From: Actinomycetes bacterium
Lineage (GTDB): Bacteria > Actinomycetota > Actinomycetes > Propionibacteriales > Propionibacteriaceae
Direction of reading: 5' to 3'
NCBI GenBank assembly: GCA_023442485.1
Contig: JAEZZG010000043.1
Coordinates: forward strand, 1 to 38,470
DNA: 38,470 nt
The notes under the pieces were generated by a model, which worked only from the letters and a program-made list of their open reading frames with translations, was not told the DNA's origin and made no database searches. The position numbers and the translations under genes were made by a program. Of this stretch, positions 31,909-38,470 are shown piece after piece. The stretch's first letter is position 1, and each line of letters starts with the position of its first letter.

Positions 31909-32756
31909 GGGGTCTCACCATCCCTGTCGGAACTCTTGTCGAGGAAGTCGGAGACGGTTGGCAGCACAGACCCAGGTGTGATGAGGTCCAGCCGGGAGGT
32001 AGCTACCAGTCCCTTGGTGTATGGATGTTGCGGATTGCCCATGACGTCAGCGATCGAACCTGACTCGATGATTTTCCCTGATCTCATGACCAGGACGGAA
32101 TCACAGATTTGGCTCACCACCGCGAGGTCGTGAGAGATGAAAATGCAGGCAGCTTGGGCAGCGCTTAGCTCACGATCAATCATGGCCAACACCTTCGCCT
32201 GAACCGTCACGTCCAAAGCTGTTGTTGGCTCGTCGCAGATAACAAGGTCAGGCTGATTCATCAATGCCATCGCGATCAGTGCGCGTTGACGTTGCCCGCC
32301 TGACAACTGGTGCGGGTAGGAGTTCGCCACCCGGGCAGGATCTGACAATCCAACTTGGGCGAAGATATCAAGGACCCGCTGCAAACTTGGCGTCTCTTTG
32401 CTGCGGTCATGAAGACACACCACCTCCGCGGTTTGGCGCCCCACCTTCATGGTTGGATCGAGTGCCGTCATCGGCTCTTGGAAGACCATCGAGACGGATT
32501 TCCCGCGCAGCTTCGACATCTGCTTATCGGACAAATCCAGCAAGGATTGTCCGTTGAATTCGATGGAGCCACTGACATGGGCATTCTCGGCGAGTAACCC
32601 CATGATGGCTAAAGCCGTGACCGTCTTCCCCGAGCCAGATTCACCAATGATGCCCAGCCGTTGACCAGGCTCGACAGAAAAAGACACCCCTGAGACACCG
32701 ACGCGACGGTGTCGGCCAAACTCGATCCTGAGATCTTCGACATTCAGCAGACTCAT
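31905..32756 (-). CDS. peptide/nickel-type ABC transporter ATPase (first, DppD-like)
   Basis: A 283-residue ABC ATPase. It has GESGSGKT (38-45), VFQEPMTALDPTMKVGRQ, LSGGQRQRALIAMAL and VICDEPTTALDVT, the DppD/OppD pattern. HPYTKGL near the C-terminus begins the oligopeptide-transporter extension, which is short here. It overlaps the permease gene upstream and the second ATPase gene downstream by four bases each, so stoichiometric expression is likely. Confidence 0.9.
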   Translation of the reverse strand: MSLLNVEDLRIEFGRHRRVGVSGVSFSVEPGQRLGIIGESGSGKTVTALAIMGLLAENAHVSGSIEFNGQSLLDLSDKQMSKLRGKSVSMVFQEPMTALDPTMKVGRQTAEVVCLHDRSKETPSLQRVLDIFAQVGLSDPARVANSYPHQLSGGQRQRALIAMALMNQPDLVICDEPTTALDVTVQAKVLAMIDRELSAAQAACIFISHDLAVVSQICDSVLVMRSGKIIESGSIADVMGNPQHPYTKGLVATSRLDLITPGSVLPTVSDFLDKSSDRDGETP

Positions 32757-33565
32757 TTCAGCTCCCGCAGCTTCGGATCGAGGTAGTCACGCAGGGAATC
32801 ACCCAAGACGTTGAAACCGAGAACAGAGATAGCAATCGCCAGAGCTGGCCACAAGACGAGCTGCGGATCGGTGAAGAGATGCTTTTGGGCATCGTAAATC
32901 AGTCTCCCCCAAGTTGGCGTAGTCGGTGGAGTGGATAAGCCAAGATAGCTCAATGCCGCCTGGGCAAGCAGGGACATCCCGAGACTGACAGTAATCTGAA
33001 CCCCGATCAGGGCCGAGATATTCGGCCAAATGTGGCGACGCGCAATCGACAGCGGTCTGATTCCGGAGGCGCGGGCAGCCAGAATGAAGTCTTGACTCAT
33101 GACTTGCAAGGTCCCGGCGCGGGCGATGCGGGTGAAGACGGGGATGGTGGCGATGCCAATGGCTAGAGTTCCGGTCAAAGTTGAGCCACCAAATGCGGCG
33201 GCGAGGAGAATCGCCAACAGCACTGCCGGGAAGGCGTAGAGGATGTCGATACCTCGGTTGATGATGGCGCTGACCCAGCCGCCTCTCATCGCCGACCACA
33301 CGCCGAGAGGGACACCGATGCCTGCGGCGACCATGACGGACAGGAGCGATACCAGCAGAGCTAGCCGAGCCCCCACCATGATTTGGGAGAGGATGTCTAT
33401 TCCGAAACCGTCGGTGCCGAGAGGATGGGAGACAGATGGGGGCAAAAGAAGCTGTGCGTGGTTGACGCCGGTTGGCGGGTGGGGCGTCCAAAATACAGAG
33501 GTCAGGGCGAGTAAGACGGTGATCCCCACTAACAGTGCACCGATGACGACACTGATCCGTTTCAT
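32753..33565 (-). CDS. peptide/nickel-type ABC transporter permease (DppC-like)
   Basis: A 270-residue permease with about six membrane helices (the first about 5-27). HPLGTDGFGIDILSQIMVGAR is the characteristic start of DppC/OppC after the first periplasmic segment. The EAA-type loop is AARASGIRPLSIARRHIWPN (about 160-180). The start overlaps the DppB-like gene by four bases. Confidence 0.9.
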   Translation of the reverse strand: MKRISVVIGALLVGITVLLALTSVFWTPHPPTGVNHAQLLLPPSVSHPLGTDGFGIDILSQIMVGARLALLVSLLSVMVAAGIGVPLGVWSAMRGGWVSAIINRGIDILYAFPAVLLAILLAAAFGGSTLTGTLAIGIATIPVFTRIARAGTLQVMSQDFILAARASGIRPLSIARRHIWPNISALIGVQITVSLGMSLLAQAALSYLGLSTPPTTPTWGRLIYDAQKHLFTDPQLVLWPALAIAISVLGFNVLGDSLRDYLDPKLRELK

Positions 33566-34611
33566 CGCTGATCACCTGCTTCGAGGAGGTGATCCTTAGT
33601 TGCAAAGTCGTTGAGTTCGGCACCCTTGCCATCGTCGTCTGGGGCAAAGTGGAGTGGTTCGGCCTCGTCGACGCCTCGAAGACGCGGATCGAGTAGCTGG
33701 TAGGAGATGTCGACGATCGCGTTGATGGTCAGCACCAAGAAAACCAGAACCATGACGATGGACTGCACCACCGGCAGGTCTCGATTAGAGACTGAGTTGA
33801 GGAGCTGGGAACCCAATCCCGGCAAAACGAAGACATATTCGATGACGATTGCTCCGACAAAGAGAGTGGCAACTTGCATACCAAGCACGGTGACGATGGC
33901 GAGGGAGGCGTTACGCAAACCGTGCCGAATCAAGGCCCACTGCTTCGTCCAACCGACGGCACGCGCGGTGCGGTAGTAGTCCTCGTTCATGACTTCGACG
34001 AAAGCGGAACGGACGTAGCGGGTCAGAATCGCTGACTGCACTAGGGCCAAGGAAACCACCGGCAAAATCAGGTGTTTGATCCAGCGTGCCGGATCTGCCT
34101 TCAAGGCCACATAAGCTCCGGCAGGTAACCAGTGCAGTTTCACTGCGAAGATGACGATGAGGATCAACCCCATCAAGAAGGCCGGGATTGCCATTCCGAT
34201 TTGAGAGAGGGACGAGACTATGAAACCTGAGATGTTTCTTCGCTTCAAGGCCGTAAACATGCCGACGTTGATCGAGATCACCAAGGCTAGCGTCATACCG
34301 AACAGGCCCAGCCAGCAGGTCACACCCAGTTTCGTCATGATCAGTTGGCTCACCGGCTGACCCGTCAAAGCCGAGCGCCCGAAATCTCCGGTAACGATCC
34401 CAGCCAGCCAGTCGAAGTAGCGAAGGACCGGGTTCTTGTCGAGTTCAAGTTCTTCCGACAGCTTCGCGATTGCGTCCGGATTATCGTCAGCCCCCAGAAT
34501 CACCTGAGCGACGTTACCAGGAAGGAGGTTGAGCAGGACAAAGATGACGATAGACGCCACTAGCAGTGAGACCAACAACGCGCCAAGACGGCGAATCACG
34601 CGTCTAATCAT
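33562..34611 (-). CDS. peptide/nickel-type ABC transporter permease (DppB-like)
   Basis: A 349-residue permease. The N-terminal helix (about 10-30) is followed by the long periplasmic region with DFGRSALTGQPVSQLI. Later come five helices and the EAA-type loop RTARAVGWTKQWALIRHGLRN. It ends with DPRLRG plus an unusual ~35-residue acidic/polar tail. I use the ATG at 34611; a TTG one codon earlier is also possible. About 65 bases separate it from the binding-protein gene. Confidence 0.9.
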   Translation of the reverse strand: MIRRVIRRLGALLVSLLVASIVIFVLLNLLPGNVAQVILGADDNPDAIAKLSEELELDKNPVLRYFDWLAGIVTGDFGRSALTGQPVSQLIMTKLGVTCWLGLFGMTLALVISINVGMFTALKRRNISGFIVSSLSQIGMAIPAFLMGLILIVIFAVKLHWLPAGAYVALKADPARWIKHLILPVVSLALVQSAILTRYVRSAFVEVMNEDYYRTARAVGWTKQWALIRHGLRNASLAIVTVLGMQVATLFVGAIVIEYVFVLPGLGSQLLNSVSNRDLPVVQSIVMVLVFLVLTINAIVDISYQLLDPRLRGVDEAEPLHFAPDDDGKGAELNDFATKDHLLEAGDQR

Positions 34612-34675
34612 CAATCTCGATTCCAGATACCGTAGCCACCTTCGATCCCGGCGGCAGTCATTGTCCTATCGTAAC

Positions 34676-36190
34676 TTATCCCTCGCTAATCCTGCGCACG
34701 TCAAAAGTGAGATTGTTCGCGTTCGTGGGGACATTGGACAAACCAGTTCTAGAGACGATCAAGCTCGGCAACAAGAACAAGAAGTCGGCGACGGCGTCGT
34801 CAGCAAGAATCTTGGCGACCTTCTTCATATCCGCGATTTGTTCGGACTCTGTGCCTCGATCGGCCTTTTCGACAAGTTGCTGGACACTCGGATTGTTATA
34901 GCCAAAGTAGTAGGTTGGGTCAGCGTAGCGAGTGATGTCTCGCGGTTCAGCATGGCCGATGATGGTCATGTCGTAGTTGCGCTGCCCCATCACGACGTCC
35001 AGCCAGCGAGCCGGGAATTCAAGCTCATCTAAGGTGACCTTGATTCCGACCTTCTCGAGATAGGACGCGACGAAGCGTGCCCCTTCAGTGGCGTACGGCA
35101 AGGTCGGGACCCTCAGCCTTAGCTCTAACCCATCTGCGTAACCAGCTTCGGCCAATAGCGCACGGGCACGATCAGGATCATAGGAGTAGGTGTTGGACAG
35201 ATCCTCATACCAGGGGTCAGATGGCGGAACCATAGACCCGATTAGCATTCCCTTGCCAGCCCAGATGGTATCGACGAGAGCCTTCCGGTCAATCGCATAG
35301 TTGATTGCTTGACGCACCTTCAGATTCTTCAACGCTGCGGTGGCGTGATTGAACACCAACATGATCTCCATGGTGGTGGTGCCTTCATAGATGGTAAATC
35401 GTGAGCTATCGGTGAAGGACTGCAAAGCCTGAGGAGCCGCCACCGTAGAAATAATGTCGATATCTCCAGACAGCATGGCCGCATTCTCTGCACTCGGATC
35501 AGAGAAATATCGGAATTCGACCTTGCTGAAGTGAGGCTTTTCACCCCAGTAGTCATCTCTCCTTTCCAGAATGACTGATTCACCAGGATTCCACGCTTTG
35601 ATCTGGTATGGACCTGATCCGGCAGAGCTGGTGGAGATGTCGCCAATCTTGGCTGGGTCGATGATGATCCCTGCATGTTGGGCGATGTTGTACAACCACA
35701 TATTCGACGGACGGGTGAGCTTGACCTCGAGGGTGTAGTCGGAGATAGCAGTGATCTTAGAGATCACCGCCATTTCTGTACGCAAGGTGGGATTGATCTT
35801 GGAACCCGAACGGATATTCTCGAAAGACTTCATCACGGCAGAGGCATCGACCGGTGTCCCGGACGGGAACCTCGCTTGATCATTGAGCTCGAAGGTGTAG
35901 GTGAGTCGGTCCTCAGAGATCGTCCATGACTTAGCTAAACCGGGAACGATATTCCCGTCAGAATCGATCTCGACGAGGGTCTCGTAGACGTTGTAGAGCA
36001 GCGCTTGAGGGATAGCGGCCCCATTGTTGATCGTCATGTCCAAGACCTGAGGCTGAGCCGTGGCGCCGATCACTAGGGTCTTTTGATCGGCAGACGACGT
36101 GTTAGGTTCTGAATTACAGCCGGTCAACACCGTGGCGGAGATGGCCACAGCCGTCACTAGGGAAAGAAAACGCCGTCGCGGATTAGTCAT
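34676..36190 (-). CDS. peptide/nickel-type ABC transporter substrate-binding lipoprotein
   Basis: A 504-residue lipoprotein. The N-terminal positive region and hydrophobic stretch end in the lipobox VLTGC (Cys25). The SBP family 5 fold follows: LVIGATAQPQVLD, NVYETLVEIDSDGNIVPGLAKSW (the family signature region) and YTFELNDQARFPSGTPVDASAV. Ligands of this family are oligopeptides, nickel chelates, heme or sugars, and the sequence does not decide. It is the first gene of the five-gene importer. The next gene upstream is tRNA-fMet on the same strand, with a terminator between. Confidence 0.92.
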   Translation of the reverse strand: MTNPRRRFLSLVTAVAISATVLTGCNSEPNTSSADQKTLVIGATAQPQVLDMTINNGAAIPQALLYNVYETLVEIDSDGNIVPGLAKSWTISEDRLTYTFELNDQARFPSGTPVDASAVMKSFENIRSGSKINPTLRTEMAVISKITAISDYTLEVKLTRPSNMWLYNIAQHAGIIIDPAKIGDISTSSAGSGPYQIKAWNPGESVILERRDDYWGEKPHFSKVEFRYFSDPSAENAAMLSGDIDIISTVAAPQALQSFTDSSRFTIYEGTTTMEIMLVFNHATAALKNLKVRQAINYAIDRKALVDTIWAGKGMLIGSMVPPSDPWYEDLSNTYSYDPDRARALLAEAGYADGLELRLRVPTLPYATEGARFVASYLEKVGIKVTLDELEFPARWLDVVMGQRNYDMTIIGHAEPRDITRYADPTYYFGYNNPSVQQLVEKADRGTESEQIADMKKVAKILADDAVADFLFLLPSLIVSRTGLSNVPTNANNLTFDVRRISEG

Positions 36191-36412
36191 CTCTTCGTCC
36201 TTGATCCATGGATGTCACCAGCCCGACGGGGCACTGGTTCTTCTCTATCCTGCCAGCAACCAATCATGGTTGGCTAGCTGCGGACCGCACTGTCACAAAC
36301 TGGGCCGAGAAATGCCGGGGGACGAAGGAAGTGTTGCCTCAGTGATGACCGACTCGGCTGAATAGGACGGAGATAGTCTTTGGTGGACAGTGTCGCGATC
36401 TTGCCGATGATA

Positions 36413-36441
36413 CAAAGAAACCCTCGTCCAAGTGACGAGGG
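36413..36441 (-). terminator. intrinsic terminator of tRNA-fMet
   Basis: On the minus strand CCCTCGTC pairs with GACGAGGG (36441-36434 with 36428-36421) across a 5-base loop and is followed by TTTCTTTG (36420-36413). It starts seven bases after the encoded CCA. This is the clearest rho-independent terminator in the window. Confidence 0.85.
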
Positions 36442-36448
36442 CTTTGAT

Positions 36449-36525
36449 TGGTAGCGGGGGCAGGATTTGAACCTGCGGCCTCCGGGTTATGAGCCCGGCG
36501 AGCTACCGAACTGCTCCACCCCGCG
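36449..36525 (-). tRNA. initiator tRNA-fMet (anticodon CAT) with encoded CCA
   Basis: A 77-base cloverleaf on the minus strand beginning CGCGGGG. The anticodon stem has the three G-C pairs of initiators (GGGCTCATAACCC) with anticodon CAT. The acceptor ends CCCCGCT-A, leaving C1 opposite U72, the unpaired end that marks initiator tRNAs. CCA follows directly in the DNA. Confidence 0.95.
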
Positions 36526-36625
36526 TTGCCCGCACTACTCTAGCCCTCTCCTCGGGATAAACCAAATCATCGTCTGGCTAGGCCTGAATTCTTGATGGCT
36601 CCGAGGCAGAGCGATCGGGCCCGCC

Positions 36626-36678
36626 ATTCACCTGTTTCCCGGGTGACTGGTGCCACTATTCACCTCTTCCCTGGGTCA
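36626..36678 (+). repeat. imperfect direct repeat in the gap before the surface-protein gene
   Basis: Two ~21-base copies (ATTCACCTGTTTCCCGGGT at 36626 and ATTCACCTCTTCCCTGGGT at 36658) are spaced 32 bases apart. The 330-base gap 36526-36855 otherwise shows no gene. Function unknown. Confidence 0.35.
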
Positions 36679-36800
36679 GCACGCTCCCATTGCTGATCCC
36701 CTAGCCAACTTCCTGCTGCAACTCATCCTGGATTGATCGGCTCTTGCGTCGTCCTGAAATTTTTCATGTGGATAACTGACAGCCGTCTTTGCCATCGCCG

Positions 36801-36821
36801 ATCTTTCGGGCATCGAAAGAT
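36801..36821 (+). promoter_or_regulatory. perfect inverted repeat upstream of the surface-protein gene
   Basis: ATCTTTCG (36801-36808) and CGAAAGAT (36814-36821) flank a five-base centre, 35 bases before the ATG. It may be an operator or a hairpin in the 5' untranslated region. Confidence 0.45.
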
Positions 36822-36855
36822 GAACGCTGCCTGAGCTCAACCGAAAGGACTGACG

Positions 36856-38470
36856 ATGTTACAAACAATCATCACAAGGCGCAGGGTCGCAGCCTTCTGT
36901 ATTGCAGCCCTAGCTGTTTTTGCGGTTCTATCCTCCCTAGGGGTCTTCTCCTCCACCCAAGCCAATGCAAACGGGGCCACAGTCTCAAAATCCTTCATCG
37001 GCTACCGATCCAAACCCATCTCAATCGGGCTCGATAAACCCTCCTGGGCGAAACACTGGACTGTGTGTATCGACTCCAATAAGCGAATGTCTGGGACGAA
37101 GGAGAAACACACTGGATATATCTCAGATGCCCAAGCGACCTGGATGATGGCAACCTACGGCAACACCACAAACTCTGAGACGGCGGCAGCATTAGCTATG
37201 GCCGTCAAGCGGAGGGTCGATCCTGGTGTGGCTGCTGCAGAACAGTCTCTGCTCAATCTCGCTACCCCGATTCGCAGTCGGATCAATGCCCTCGCCAGTG
37301 AAATATCGACCAAAGCTAGCCAACTCTATGGGCCCTATTCGGTTTCTGCGACCATGAAGATCAATCCAGACCAGGTCACCGGCACGATTGACGGTATCGA
37401 GATCAAGGCGGCCTCTGGCGTCTCAGTGGCGGGGAAGGTGAAGGTCAATCTCCTAGGCCCTGCGGTCTTTGCCGAGTCGAAGCAGACGACGGCTACTGTG
37501 GATGCAGGATCGACTCTGCACTGGTCGGCTACAGGTGACGGGCCGGTTAGCGCCGAGATCGTGACGGTGGATTCGTATCCGAGCGATCAACTACCGGTCT
37601 ACATCCCGCAAGACTCCTCGCGTCAACGCATGGTCTATGCCCCGCCGAAAGCCCCGGTCACCGCAAAGACCCAAGTGGTTGTTGCCAAGACCTCCTGGGA
37701 GGTGAGAGTTAGCACGAAGGCAGGATTCACCAAAGGCCTATTGTCCGATGTGGTGACCATCGAGGCTCCTGCTGGCACAGTCGTTGAGGTGGAGTCATTC
37801 GCTTTTGGACCCTTGTCTGAGCAACCCGTTCAGTCTCCACATCCTCCTGCAGGGGTGTCCGCTTTCTTTAGTACGACCAACACGGTAACCATTCCTGAAT
37901 CTGGCGTCTTAGGTGTTGAAGTTGTTGCCAAGGACGTTCTCGATGATCCGCGTGATAACGGCTGGTACACCTGGACTGCCAGATGGAAGGCCACTCATGC
38001 CGGGCGGGTGATCGAAGGCGAGAGTGACTTCGGTGAGCCTGCTGAGACGCTCAAGGTTCACCTGACAAGACCACAGATGTCGACCACGTTCGCTGTGGTT
38101 GATGCCCAGCCGGGCCGGGTTGAAATGATAGATCAGGTCACGGTGCAAGGCTTGGGTGATCGTGCCGGTTCGGTATCTGGCAAGCTATTGCGTTCGAGGG
38201 TCGTGGGCGATGACTGCTCAGGGGTGGCCTGGCAGGAGGCCGAAGAGGTGGCAACCTTCACTCCTCAACCAGTGCCTGGTGACGGTGTGTATCAGATTGG
38301 CCGTTACGTCGAATCTAGTCAAGGTCGATATTGCTTTAGCTATCAGATGTCATTGCGGGTTGAAGGCAGTCGAGGTGCCAATGACGGCCCCGATGGCTTA
38401 GATGAGACAGAGGTCGAGCCTATGGAGATTCATCACGAGGCCGGAATCCCTAGCGAGACTGCCCTGATCG
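36856..38470 (+). CDS. large secreted surface protein, partial (runs off right edge)
   Basis: At least 538 codons without a stop. An N-terminal signal peptide (basic RRRVAAFC start, hydrophobic 11-33, cleavage after TQANA) leads to a domain beginning GYRSKPISIGL and WTVCIDSNKRM, then GYISDAQATWMMATYG and TAAALAMAVKRRVDPG. This resembles the CID...Y...A.av layout seen near thioester or adhesin domains, but the Cys-Gln reactive pair is not evident. Two beta-rich regions follow with LPVYIPQDSSRQRMVYAPPKAP, FGPLSEQPVQSPHPPAGV and GWYTWTARW, patterns I associate with repeated stalk domains of actinobacterial wall-anchored proteins. AAAGGA precedes the ATG. A sorting signal would lie outside the window. 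Confidence 0.75.
   Translation, partial: MLQTIITRRRVAAFCIAALAVFAVLSSLGVFSSTQANANGATVSKSFIGYRSKPISIGLDKPSWAKHWTVCIDSNKRMSGTKEKHTGYISDAQATWMMATYGNTTNSETAAALAMAVKRRVDPGVAAAEQSLLNLATPIRSRINALASEISTKASQLYGPYSVSATMKINPDQVTGTIDGIEIKAASGVSVAGKVKVNLLGPAVFAESKQTTATVDAGSTLHWSATGDGPVSAEIVTVDSYPSDQLPVYIPQDSSRQRMVYAPPKAPVTAKTQVVVAKTSWEVRVSTKAGFTKGLLSDVVTIEAPAGTVVEVESFAFGPLSEQPVQSPHPPAGVSAFFSTTNTVTIPESGVLGVEVVAKDVLDDPRDNGWYTWTARWKATHAGRVIEGESDFGEPAETLKVHLTRPQMSTTFAVVDAQPGRVEMIDQVTVQGLGDRAGSVSGKLLRSRVVGDDCSGVAWQEAEEVATFTPQPVPGDGVYQIGRYVESSQGRYCFSYQMSLRVEGSRGANDGPDGLDETEVEPMEIHHEAGIPSETALI

Noticed and set aside
36449..36525. C1-U72 mismatch of the Met tRNA as an anomaly
   Set aside because: An unpaired 1-72 position is expected for initiator tRNA, and C1-U72 is, as far as I recall, normal in actinobacteria.

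Overview
The window reads as chromosomal DNA of a Gram-positive actinobacterium, most likely a Propionibacteriaceae-like organism of moderate GC. The evidence is a SigR/SigH-RsrA thiol-stress pair, frequent GTG/TTG starts, likely leaderless genes, lipoprotein-type solute-binding proteins, and the neighbourhood aroA-rsgA-hisN next to sigH-rsrA. The genus is an inference from gene content. CDS coordinates include the stop codon.

Left part (1-11404). A truncated apolipoprotein N-acyltransferase gene and an Lrp-type regulator are followed by metY-metX-metW, all on the minus strand, for methionine synthesis from homoserine. Upstream of these is an ABC transporter (permease plus NMT1/THI5-like lipoprotein, no ATPase gene) under a clear FMN riboswitch, so it is probably a RibXY-type riboflavin or flavin-precursor importer. 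On the plus strand follow a small ABM-fold protein, a membrane-bound ABC1/UbiB kinase-like protein, the ribosome GTPase Der and tRNA-Pro(GGG).

Middle part (11405-24370). An orphan beta-class DNA methyltransferase is followed by the remains of its restriction endonuclease, killed by two in-frame stops. Next is an uncharacterised three-gene plus-strand cluster: two paralogous polytopic membrane proteins (DUF5692-like) flanking a membrane-anchored SRPBCC-fold protein. This is the best candidate for an undescribed system. A cobalamin-riboswitch-controlled cobalt importer (cbiMNQO) follows on the minus strand. Then comes a divergent catabolic locus: MFS transporter plus cyclic-amidohydrolase facing asparaginase-like enzyme plus GntR/FCD regulator, with a palindromic operator candidate in the shared promoter region.

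Right part (24341-38470). sigH-rsrA (minus) carries an exact SigR/SigH-type promoter that would start transcription at an in-frame ATG. Divergent from it run a DoxX-family protein, aroA, rsgA and hisN. serA (minus) is convergent with hisN. A five-gene oligopeptide/nickel-type ABC importer (minus) and initiator tRNA-fMet (minus) follow. The window ends inside a large secreted, probably cell-wall, surface protein (plus) that runs off the right edge.

No CRISPR array, rRNA, insertion sequence or prophage was seen.
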